A DNA stretch of 64,000 nucleotides, from NCBI GenBank assembly GCA_026225555.1, contig JAMFSY010000016.1:112626-176625 (forward strand), read 5' to 3'. Both the position numbers and the translations under genes were made by a program. Within the stretch, counting starts at the first letter, position 1. The number at the start of each line of letters is the position of its first letter. This DNA is from Methylacidiphilales bacterium. GTDB taxonomy: Bacteria; Verrucomicrobiota; Verrucomicrobiia; Methylacidiphilales; UBA1321. Positions 43,901-48,677 of the stretch are shown piece by piece. Under the pieces are notes generated by a model. It made no database searches, had not been told where the DNA came from, and was given only the letters and a program-made list of their open reading frames with translations.

Positions 43901-45394
43901 GAAGCCGGCCGGGACATCGTGCTCTATGACCCCACCTCCCCCTTGCGCAATGAAGCGCAGACGGTCGGCAACGAACTCGATATCGTCGGAGATACCGCCG
44001 TCCCCTCTCAGTCGGGTGACATCCAGATTGGCGGCCCCGGAACCCTCGAGGTTTTGGCCGGTCGCAACCTGACTCTCGGCAGCGGACCTGAAACCGTCAT
44101 TGACGGAGAAGCCAGCACCTCGGTCGGCATCACCAGTATCGGCGGTTCGAGCAATCCGGCTCTGGAGAATCAAACCGGCGCCGACATTGTCGCCGCGGCC
44201 AGCCTCGGTTCAGGGACGGGCGGAGCCGGACTTAATTTCAGCCAGCTCGATTTCGGCAATGTCACTTTCTCGACCGCGACCGGATCGGTCGTTGCGCTCG
44301 ATCCGAATCAATACGGCCAAAGCTTCATCGCCCAATTCCTCGATCCGAATTCCGCCGAATCGTCCCGTTATCTGCCCGATCTCGCCGCCCTCATGAACCT
44401 GCCGTCTTCGGCCAGTGCTCAGCAAATCTGGACCGCTTTCAGTCACCAGACGACCCAGCAGCAGGACACGCTCGCCCTGAATGTCTTTTACGCGGTCCTG
44501 CGCGATGCCGGTCGCGATCATAACGATCCCACGAGTCCGAATTCCGGCAGCTACACCGAAGGCTTCGCCGCCATTTCCGCTCTCTTCCCCGGCGGCGCTT
44601 CCTGGTCGAACTCAGGCGATATCACCCTGACCGGCCGCGAAATCAAGACAACCAACGGCGGCGACATCAGCCTTCTCGCCCCCGGCGGGTCGGTCACGGT
44701 CGATACCAACCAGCTCATTTCCCTCGTCACCAACCCCGCCGCCGATCAGGGCATCGTCACGACCGATGGCGGCAATATCAATGTCTTCACCAAGGACAAT
44801 GTCAGTATCGGAAGCTCGCGCATCTTCACCCTCAGCGGCGGCAACCTCATTGTGTGGTCCTCCTATGGCAACATCGCCGCCGGCATCTCGTCGAAGACGG
44901 TGCAGGCCGCTCCGCCGACGCGCGTGCTGATCAATCCCCAAAGCGGCAACGTCGAGACCGATCTCGCCGGGCTCGCGACCGGAGGCGGCATCGGCATCCT
45001 CGCCTCGCGCGTCGGCGCGCCGCCGTCCGATGTCGATCTGATCGCGCCGAACGGCGTGGTCGATGCCGGTGACGCCGGTATCCGCGCTTCCGGCAACCTG
45101 AACATTGCTGCCGTCCAAGTCCTCAACGCCTCCAATATCAGCGTCGGCGGAAAATCGTCCGGCCTTCCGACCGTCTCGGTCCCGAACGTGAGCGTTGCGG
45201 TCGCCGCCGGAAATACGACCGGCGCCATGGCCGATGAGGCCCAGCAAGTCGCCCAGAACCAGCATACCGGCAATGCCGAGCTCACCGTTTATCCCTCCCT
45301 TATCAACGTCGAGGTGCTCGGTTACGGCGGTGGCGACGGGGATGACGATGACGACAGCAGCGACGACGACAGCCGCAAGAAAAAGCAGCATTAA
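31928..45394 (+). CDS. Giant filamentous-haemagglutinin-like TpsA exoprotein (4,488 aa)
   Basis: A secreted beta-helix adhesin. A signal peptide (RRTLLLCSGALLAAAASQPS, ending LAVG) is followed by an Ala/Gln-rich helical stretch (~45-150). The TPS secretion domain (~240-400) shows VLNWQTFNVGANTTLDFDQS, and VINQNGVIFGGASQINLHNL, the N-x-NG-I-F hallmark read by TpsB. More than 3,700 residues of repetitive Gly/Asn/Ser/Thr-rich beta-helix follow. The end (~4230-4420) resembles the DUF3739 module of large haemagglutinins: TTNGGDISLLAPGGSVTVDT, LIVWSSYGNIAAGISSKTVQ and TDLAGLATGGGIGILASRVG. The protein ends in an acidic run (DGDDDDDSSDDDS) and RKKKQH. The likely partner is the TpsB at 15512, 14.7 kb away. 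A perfect PHO-like box precedes it. The in-frame ATG four codons later is an alternative start. Confidence 0.9.
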   Translation: MKNRMNFCQWRASAFKRRTLLLCSGALLAAAASQPSLAVGIRAHIPGGSSAAANTASAANTQTGTDATSNTAQAQSTAASSAAAQATLTKATLALQARQARSAQRAAAILGRINQNQAAGQAAAQAAGNPSSVLDGLQGTGQAGQPNGLVPTGGVTASTPVTVQSGAAGAASVTLPAGTGLTLPPTTGGNSEITVSGSGTVGTITVGGTITNITGGVPISAPPGATISLPQGGSIAFSAAGAIPTQLATYALPSSWNGISGVTQSIYGAQGQSQTTVTLTQSQQQAVLNWQTFNVGANTTLDFDQSAGGANVDNWIAFNTVAANIAPSQILGRIQGPGQVYVINQNGVIFGGASQINLHNLTVSTLPINPNLAPVNPNVTASGLLDNPDDQFLFSQLNIAQGASGTPAFTPDTSTSNEYAPAPTHGTVASASTAGGIANAGGQDGDIIVEPGAQLNSPSTPESVGGRIALVAPNVVNNGVIATPDGQTILAAGLQVGFQAHASSDPSLRGLDTYVGPVSDPTYDGGAAVAGTVTNNGQIESDEGDISLNGATVNQMGVLGSATSVSLNGRIDLNASYDTQVPEFTANNSVFVSFDPTLTGDVTFGPESITTILPELSNTDTVPGTSGTGGVLQLALPSQVNVTGANINLQADATGGALVYAPSANVTMNAGTYLFSSGSGGTDVFQNNTGEIYLAGGVGTAPGATIDVSGSTDVSASVAEDVIAVQLRSSQLENSPVQQGGALDGDTVYVDILNTGTYNGQPWVGTPLGDTSGYVGLIPHTVGELTVNGGTVTLTAGGAVVLGTGSEINVSGGYINYQGATVNDTQVLLDGTPIDISQANPNQVYEGLADGFAVSSNKWSITQTFTSSFVNGTTYLPGFVQGGNGGTVKISSPNQAIDGQLYGNTVAGPNQRTTASQITSTFSSVPGFLSAELAALATPNASSLNISFNPMGTGNVSPDVFFETAADQSTYVAQNPVSAFGSSTLRQNGSSDVVLSQDIVNANGFGNVSIDTSLGGATTSFTAGTVSIPTGSSIQFASSGSLTLPPGVSDDRISVSGANGTVVGTVISPNGTSTPLLANTLTSLSAGSTIVLNNPNETVTFLNDQPGSQAVSVTSGGSYTHGGTLIVPSSVSLTAFSAASATATGFNPGGLMSFNAANIDVEGSIDVAGGNLDLTAADINVQNFTSDNQNSILPANDLTRGNLFLGGGASLSVTGLLIDDISGSPSAGTLPFLTGGGSISAQGYFADLAPGSVLDASGGVQVGSSGKISYGNGGSISITGGQDAVDSHLITGYLELGSSLSAYSGATGGTLNIVAPLIQIGGDPNALLNGDTTNRTLWLDPSFFDQGGFSAFSLTAFGSVNGGTTASPTYATAFLVAPGASIVPIAESLTASADNGSVTLTPLSEAQEGTLLPSQRSAISLTFDASGVLGYNDGTNETLGSLVLGANSVIGSSSAPLVNSITLEGETVAVEGQVYASAGGSGGSITVKAAGSYPFVPGENLLEPQVTLDLGPDSVLSTAGVVELTGNAYGYTTGNVLPGGTITLDGNILVEGGASLNVSGASGVLDVEPGASGDENDVGSLSSPTMVPTRIDSNGGSISITGEQELFLSSTAQLLGAAGAPTPGASSSADGGTLSITSAGDLIFPNNYTGNENITPLVTTLVITQSEPNFQFSPSSLSSDPSIQTALGSTVQANLVDGYDNGPDGLPLYTYFAADSFADRSMNGILVNGGFDTLNLGSQKTGAVQFSGSVSISARSEITIGASGTIFGDAAGDPIVLSAPYVVLGTSGLNSQDPTSPGQPQGSALNLITSDSSVFTYAPSTPGLASLTVNAGTLLSVGNLSLQNFDQVNFNTTLANTPTGTVAAGAPIVVTANGSVEATQAGSITESDGTVVAFAANSEVAVTAGSIITLSKAGSLTPNANGVLPAATAGDVEGDGSLAVSGNMAIVAGQIYPPTETTFTLDASGNGQIVIAAALNGGTPAFPYSAGGTLDVYASSIIQDGVLRAPDGVINLGAAASVSINPLTGVAPDATTILILGSSGQTSVSMDGMTIPYGIINSTGDWIDPSGTDITTSGPQAKMINLQAANVTVSNGATVDVSGGGDLFAYDWVSGTGGTYDILNSTFSVSNYSYSSNNSTSFAVLPGYAAAYAPSSPYSTTGTTSGTSGPAVSSFTYENPVTGGTFLDSGYVSNGLQVGEKVYLGAGSGLPAGYYVLLPARYALLPGAYLITPQTTGAAGSTATQADGSTFVSGYKINGLNAARTGQPLQTEFEVQSQSVVNSYADYELSDANAYFTTSAAANNEAVPRLPQDAGQILLEASTSMTLPSQAGAILAAPGTDGLGGEIEIASPNDINIYDPLSSDMTAATPVSNDLNLIASTLSNLGVGDNLIIGGYVTQTAAGLQLSVTSNDVTVNQDAVLSGADVTLVANQQLRVYPNAQVIALSGQAPSAPTYLIGGGNLANNPFPVSSTNRTTVLAAGSVTASVGGTITSSTGTKTVLQAGVATTVAAGSTITLSGNGTLTSATSGIFAVNGDGALLRVSNDSSAAIVRSSVDAQAVQAAFATMAQPTITIGNGATLRGNGLILDSTYATSLSSQAVLGGSNSTVSLDSGNISLVLDSGSVQPSAGGTSLVLSGEALSSLLTSTQALSLLSYGSIDIYANAAITNAAGPDTIGGAPAAGVYPIKSLGLYANEIQNLGGGDVTISAQDVTLGNNTGGTPPVLSTTGLSGTLAIDASTINLGGGSGNNALTVAGFQNVNFNAAGGVLLNATTSTGLDTNGNPVQGTSTFTTAGDLTITTPLVTGATGADVSLESEGALAVNGSSASPTVTSGLGATLLLQGTTVTDAGTIRLASGNLTLQATAGDVNVAQGGMLNVSGQITPVGAQTEYTPGGTVTLDSATGDVNLASGSTVNVSAPAGAGNAGTVNISAVNGTLLHNGTLLGNAGAGGTGGTFTADLETIDVSSSLGGNDLTPLETLLDTGGFSSSQTIRIRGGGVAGVNNDVYLDGSTVSNDVHAGSYNLSVDQGWIIVSGLIDSHNVAATDSNGNPIEVGGSINLTAGQNIVLTPTAVLNASGQNFNNAGQGGSVSLTSGAYRVVNGVDVTDYSGYVDIQGNASSKAQINLSVAANTSASAATGDFTGTLQIEAPRIGETGIEVKAIDGEIMDASSIAVVGNQVYTTAANGLINGNGTDTTTVVNTLIGPTGEIMTDGNNFLRVAGQAAGPGSNYATMFSSIFGQLNTSNPSLASIENIEAGVEIVNPNGNLVLGPDDLSNPILQPTATLPNETAFDWDLSGFRFGPNGAAGVLTMRAAGSVIFNSSLSDGFVEPTGSPNGPKGSAYNALVMADNSLLPENNQSWSYNITAGADLGAADVNTVKAGSSGNVELGRNDPSPISSSGVAGANGGVAAVLFPSATATAKGHDYYQVIRTGTGSIDISSAGSVQLLNQFATIYTAGVQAPALSSSIFNVPDEILPTSLGGVQYPAQYTMAGGNVTLNAVTDISHLTQNSSGQLIPDSELELPENWLFRRGYVVETGADPGEFGTVTYPTIQIPAHNSEIASTSWWVDFSNFFEGVGALGGGNVTLNAGGNVNNVDALAPTNARVPFTTASGDLLAADQTPVELGGGNVTVNAGNDINAGVYYVERGQGTLDAGYQIVTNATRSISLPAVVSAAAASASTPSETWLPTTLFLGDGSFTVTANGSLDLGPVANPFLLPSGTSNTYYDQTYFSTYGLKDAVNVSSLAGNVTLAESALSQGTDLPLLESWITYVDYLPSFPPNSTASFYEPWLQIDVNDNISAFTGVSALMPPTLNVAAPSGDINLQGSITLSPSATGNLELVADGSVNGLQPNGTAGKTTEWGYSTINVSDANPSAIPGVLSPFAYATFSAEPKFNLNNSNFLTLSIIDQLFAETGSTQNISLQAQQDLHGTIEVNGVAEPLHYGDPNPVVIDAGTGDISGLTLYSPKVSDIVAGQDITDVGLYLQNANDNADAISIVEAGRDIVLYDPTSPLRNEAQTVGNELDIVGDTAVPSQSGDIQIGGPGTLEVLAGRNLTLGSGPETVIDGEASTSVGITSIGGSSNPALENQTGADIVAAASLGSGTGGAGLNFSQLDFGNVTFSTATGSVVALDPNQYGQSFIAQFLDPNSAESSRYLPDLAALMNLPSSASAQQIWTAFSHQTTQQQDTLALNVFYAVLRDAGRDHNDPTSPNSGSYTEGFAAISALFPGGASWSNSGDITLTGREIKTTNGGDISLLAPGGSVTVDTNQLISLVTNPAADQGIVTTDGGNINVFTKDNVSIGSSRIFTLSGGNLIVWSSYGNIAAGISSKTVQAAPPTRVLINPQSGNVETDLAGLATGGGIGILASRVGAPPSDVDLIAPNGVVDAGDAGIRASGNLNIAAVQVLNASNISVGGKSSGLPTVSVPNVSVAVAAGNTTGAMADEAQQVAQNQHTGNAELTVYPSLINVEVLGYGGGDGDDDDDSSDDDSRKKKQH

Positions 45395-45762
45395 AAGCTG
45401 CGAACATTTCATCGCGTGCCCGCCTAGAGCCGTCCTCCCACCTATCTTCGACCCTACCCAGCAGACTGCGAGCTGGCGCGGGTCACCTGTTGTCCTCGGC
45501 TCCTGCAGAACCAATCCCACCGTCAGCCTGCGCGCCATTCGTCCGACCTTGTTAGGATGAGGTGAAGCTGCCGGCCGGGGCGACACCCGGTAGAGGATAA
45601 GCTGCTCGAGCGACGAGCCCGTACCTGTCGCTCCGGCCCGACCACGTGCCATAGGTCAATCGTTACGGCCCAGGAGACCGGGGATTTCGAGCGCTTTAAT
45701 CCAAAATCCGCAGTTTATGATCGTCGGCTAACAAAATGGTTCAATAACTTCCTTGCGATCAT
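45395..45762. other. Intergenic region after the giant gene
   Basis: About 370 bases without a recognisable gene. There is no strong terminator hairpin after tpsA. An imperfect GC-rich inverted repeat near 45570-45595 (GCCGGCCGGGGCG..ACCCGGT) is the only structure that I note. Confidence 0.45.
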
Positions 45763-45779
45763 TGTCATAATAGTGTTAC
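45763..45779 (+). promoter_or_regulatory. Candidate PHO box before the first receiver gene
   Basis: TGTCAT-AATAG-TGTTAC with an 11-bp period. The first half equals the classical E. coli half-site, the second matches 5 of 6 positions of TGTCAC. GTTAAT about 9 bp downstream could be the -10. The gene starts 20 bp after the box, so the untranslated leader would be very short. Confidence 0.5.
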
Positions 45780-45799
45780 TACACCGGGTTAATCTTATT

Positions 45800-46225
45800 A
45801 TGTCCTCAGAGGTCGTTTTACTCTATCTCCCCGAGGAAAAGCTCCGCCATCGGGTCATCATTCACCTCGAAGAAGCCCGTTTCAGAGTTATCCCGATCGA
45901 CCAGCAGCGCGCTGTCGCAGCCATGGCCCGAAGCCAGCGTCCCGCCATTATCTTGTTGGACCAGCACGCGCCGCCGAAGGGCGGCCGGCCCAGTTTCGAT
46001 CTTTGCCGGGAACTGAAGCGCAGTATTATCACCGGTCCGATCCCCATCATCGTTTTTCTGGCCGAAAACGATCAGGTGGGCCGCATTGTTGCTCTGGAAC
46101 TTGGAGCCGACGACTGCGTCACCAAGCCCCTTCATTTCCGCGAGCTTGTTCTTCGCATCAAACGCTCCCTCGCGCGCGCCGGTCACGTGCCCAAGCCCAA
46201 GAAACTCCGCCCTTCCCAGGAGTAA
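45800..46225 (+). CDS. Stand-alone response-regulator receiver-like protein
   Basis: A 141-residue CheY-like domain without an output domain. The putative phospho-acceptor Asp is in AIILLDQHAPP, and the conserved Lys is in CVTKPLHFRELVLRIK. The acidic pair normally at the end of strand 1 is missing (VVLLYLPEEKLRHRV), so metal binding may be weak. Some residues around LIPIIVF-type strand 4 (PIPIIVFLAENDQ) are normal. The start is placed at ATG 45800, since the frame from 45773 overlaps the PHO-like site. It is followed 116 bases later by a second receiver-like gene. The partner kinase is not evident; the CBS protein at 14024 is one candidate. Confidence 0.75.
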   Translation: MSSEVVLLYLPEEKLRHRVIIHLEEARFRVIPIDQQRAVAAMARSQRPAIILLDQHAPPKGGRPSFDLCRELKRSIITGPIPIIVFLAENDQVGRIVALELGADDCVTKPLHFRELVLRIKRSLARAGHVPKPKKLRPSQE

Positions 46226-46289
46226 ACACAAAAGGCTTCGTCTAATGTCACGCCGTCGCCACCAAAGCGCCATATGAAAGTGATTCACT

Positions 46290-46313
46290 CATCGCAGACA
46301 TCACTTACATCAC
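46290..46313 (+). repeat. Three CATC[GA]C repeats, 9-bp period
   Basis: CATCGC, CATCAC and CATCAC start at 46290, 46299 and 46308, between the two receiver genes. The regular spacing could mark a regulator site. It does not fit the 11-bp PHO pattern. Confidence 0.3.
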
Positions 46314-46341
46314 CTCATTACACTTTCAACCAGGAGCTTTT

Positions 46342-46845
46342 GTGCAGATCGATATCAGCCAAGACGACGGAGGCCATCAAATCCGTGGAGACGGCGCTCA
46401 ACTTTTAACCGCCGCGTCCGGAGACTCTCCGGCCCTTCATCCATCCACGCCTCTCCACGATTCGACCCGCCGTGGAATGACGTCTGCGGCAACCATCATG
46501 GTCGTCACTGCCGACCCCTTCACGGTCTATGACTTGCAGGAGGCTGGTTTTCGCCCTCAGTCGGTTCTAATTAAGGATGGTCCAATGAATCTGCCCTCCG
46601 TTCCGACCCCTTCCCTCATCATCCTGGATGTCTGCCTGTCGGAACGGACGGCCTTCGACATCTGCCACACCCTCAAACGAGACCTGGGCCTCGCGAGCAT
46701 CCCTGTCCTCATGCTGCTGCATGATCCCGACGATCTTTGCCACATGGCCGAAAATCAGCCCAAACCCGACGATTATCTGGTCGAACCGTTCACCCTGCAC
46801 GATCTCGTGATCCGCGTGCGGGCACTCCTTCGGTCTCCTGCCTAA
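46342..46845 (+). CDS. Degenerate receiver (pseudo-receiver) protein
   Basis: A 167-residue protein starting with GTG, supported by AGGAG five bases upstream. After a ~45-residue N-terminal extension comes a CheY-like fold. The phospho-acceptor position is kept (LIILDVCLSERTAFDICHTL). The acidic pocket is absent (IMVVTADPFTVYDLQ), and the almost invariant Lys is replaced by Glu (YLVEPFTLHDLVIRVR). Classical Asp phosphorylation with Lys-mediated switching is therefore unlikely, and it may work as a binding module. No output domain. It ends tail-to-tail with the minus-strand gene at 46842, overlapping by 4 bases. Confidence 0.7.
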   Translation: MQIDISQDDGGHQIRGDGAQLLTAASGDSPALHPSTPLHDSTRRGMTSAATIMVVTADPFTVYDLQEAGFRPQSVLIKDGPMNLPSVPTPSLIILDVCLSERTAFDICHTLKRDLGLASIPVLMLLHDPDDLCHMAENQPKPDDYLVEPFTLHDLVIRVRALLRSPA

Positions 46846-47501
46846 ACGCCATCATTCCCAGCATTGACCGGGTCCGCGTGGCCATGCCATCGCCCGGCCG
46901 CCCGAAACTTCAACAGCTCGGCCTCGTTCAACTCTCCCGCGTGCTGTTCCAGATTCCATAAACCCTGACGCTGCCGATCGATCTCTACTTCCCGCGTCGC
47001 GCCTGAGGAAAGAAGCCGCTCCAGTTCGGGGAAAAACGCTTCCTCGACCTCCTCCCGCTCGATCCCGCTGGAAACCGCATCCACGACACACGAGCCTGCC
47101 TCCGCTGCCGCCGCCACGGTCCCGGTGACGTGACACTCAAAGGCACAATGCACCGCCATGGCCAGCCACATCCCCAACGTCGAAATCTCCATCGCCCAGC
47201 GGGCCTCTCGCGGCCCACCTCTCTCGAGGCATTTCATGCTGGAAACGATTTCTTTCTCGTCCGGGAGATAACTTTCCTGCGAAAAAGGTGATTCTCGGGG
47301 CAGCGTCCAAATTCGCCGAAGCGCCTCGATCAGGTAGGCAAGGTCGGCCTCGTCACGAAGCCGCACCACATCCATCAGCCGTTGCGCGCAGCCGGCGGCG
47401 AAGATTGCCCGCTTGCGCCGCGAGAGAAGTCCGAGCCGCGCGATCACCTCCCGGCCTTCCCCTTGCGGTCCTTCCTTTTCCATGACAAATCCGTCTTCCA
47501 T
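46842..47501 (-). CDS. Hypothetical helical protein, last gene of the TonB-ExbD-ExbB operon
   Basis: A 219-residue protein that is mostly helical, with a Cys/Ala-rich central helix (HCAFECHVTGTVAAAAEAGS) and no clear signal peptide. It starts 20 bases after the tonB-like gene ends, on the same strand, so it is probably co-transcribed. I do not recognise the family. A second start at 47483 (MEKEG) is possible. Confidence 0.55.
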   Translation of the reverse strand: MEDGFVMEKEGPQGEGREVIARLGLLSRRKRAIFAAGCAQRLMDVVRLRDEADLAYLIEALRRIWTLPRESPFSQESYLPDEKEIVSSMKCLERGGPREARWAMEISTLGMWLAMAVHCAFECHVTGTVAAAAEAGSCVVDAVSSGIEREEVEEAFFPELERLLSSGATREVEIDRQRQGLWNLEQHAGELNEAELLKFRAAGRWHGHADPVNAGNDGV

Positions 47502-47521
47502 TTCAAGCCCCAGTCCGCCGA

Positions 47522-48232
47522 TTATTTTCCGCCCCCAGAGGGCTCTTCCGTGATGCGCATGATGATCGGCATCGGCATGTCGCTTGGCGGTGGCTCCGAC
47601 ATGATCAGGGTTCCCAGAACCTCGTTGCGGATCGCCTCATCGAGCGGCCCATCATGCGTGCTGCCCGCCAGCTTCACCCGCACCACATGCCCGGTCTGAT
47701 CGACCCAAATTCTTACCTTCAATCCCGAGACGACCGCGCCTTTGGTCTTCGCATCGCGTCCCAGCGAGTCTTCCACCGCACGCTGAACTTTCGCCGCATA
47801 CCAGCCGAATTGACTGCTGTCGGAGCCGCCCCCGTTTCCATTCCCTCCGTTCCCGCCTCCAGGCGCGCCGAAGGCGTCACCGGGACCTGCCGTCGGCGGC
47901 CCCAGCGGTCCCGGAAGATCGGGCTTCGCCACTTCCTTCGGTTTCTCGTCTGGCTTCTTTTCGTCCGGCTTCACCGCCGGCTGCTCAATCATCTTTTCCG
48001 GTGGCGGCGGGATCTTCGGCGGAGGTGGCGGTGGGGGAGGGGGCGGAGGAGGCAACGGCGGTGGCAGGAGCCGTAGCTCGACCACGTCGCTCTTCCGCGG
48101 CGGGGCCGACTTTCCTGAAAACAGGAAGCCCAGCACGAGCCCGCCGATGATTAGGGCAACGACCAGGAGGCCGAGGACCAAGCCGTAACGCCGGAAAAAT
48201 CCGGGTTCCTCTTCATAGTCGCTTGGATTCAT
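47522..48232 (-). CDS. TonB-family energy transducer
   Basis: A 236-residue protein. Its cytoplasmic start is short (MNPSDYEEEPGFFRRYG), then one membrane helix (VLGLLVVALIIGGLVLGFLF), a proline stretch of more than ten residues, Lys/Pro/Glu-rich periplasmic spacer (EKKPDEKPKEVAKPD), a Gly/Asn linker and a C-terminal TonB-like domain (~150-236). In the last, VSGLKVRIWVDQTGHVVRVK matches the strand-turn-strand of TonB C-termini. TonB carries proton-motive energy from ExbB/ExbD to outer-membrane transporters. The ATG at 48232 fits this topology; the longer frame would overlap exbD. Confidence 0.85.
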   Translation of the reverse strand: MNPSDYEEEPGFFRRYGLVLGLLVVALIIGGLVLGFLFSGKSAPPRKSDVVELRLLPPPLPPPPPPPPPPPPKIPPPPEKMIEQPAVKPDEKKPDEKPKEVAKPDLPGPLGPPTAGPGDAFGAPGGGNGGNGNGGGSDSSQFGWYAAKVQRAVEDSLGRDAKTKGAVVSGLKVRIWVDQTGHVVRVKLAGSTHDGPLDEAIRNEVLGTLIMSEPPPSDMPMPIIMRITEEPSGGGK

Positions 48233-48255
48233 GCACGCTTGAGCACCGTTTCGAC

Positions 48256-48666
48256 TTATTTGTCGTGGGCTTTCGTCGCCAGCCCCACTTCGGTGATGCC
48301 CAGCTTCGCGCATAAGTTGATCACATCGATGATACCCTGATACTGCGCCGCGCTGTCGCCCCGCACGATCACGGGCGCGTCCGGATCGGCCGCGTGGGCG
48401 CTTTGCAGCTTCGTTTGCAAGTCCGCCAGCGAGACCGGCGCGGTATCCAGCAGGATTTGCCCGTCATGCGTGACCGTGATCGCCAGCGGTTTCGAATGTT
48501 TCTTCAGCAGGCTCGGTGCGTTGCTCGACTTCGGCAGATGGACCTTGAGCCCTTGCACGCCGACCGTCGTCATGATGATGAAGATGAGCAGCAGCACGAG
48601 GTAGAGGTCCACCATCGGGGTGACGTTGATATCGTCGTATGCTTTGCCTTTCGTGCCTGCTTGCAT
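48256..48666 (-). CDS. exbD: ExbD/TolR-type proton-channel subunit
   Basis: 136 residues with the family hallmark INVTPMVDLYLVLLLIFIIM: the conserved Asp lies at the start of the single membrane helix and is the proton-carrying residue. The periplasmic part contains ITVTHDGQILLDTAPVS and PVIVRGDSAAQYQGIIDVIN, as usual for ExbD. It lies between the ExbB-like gene (11-base gap) and the TonB gene, on the same strand. Confidence 0.92.
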   Translation of the reverse strand: MQAGTKGKAYDDINVTPMVDLYLVLLLIFIIMTTVGVQGLKVHLPKSSNAPSLLKKHSKPLAITVTHDGQILLDTAPVSLADLQTKLQSAHAADPDAPVIVRGDSAAQYQGIIDVINLCAKLGITEVGLATKAHDK

Positions 48667-48677
48667 CGTGAATCCTC

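Noticed and set aside
31928..45394. CRISPR-like or DNA tandem repeats in the giant gene
   Set aside because: The repetition is at protein level and diverged at DNA level; there are no constant direct repeats with regular spacers.
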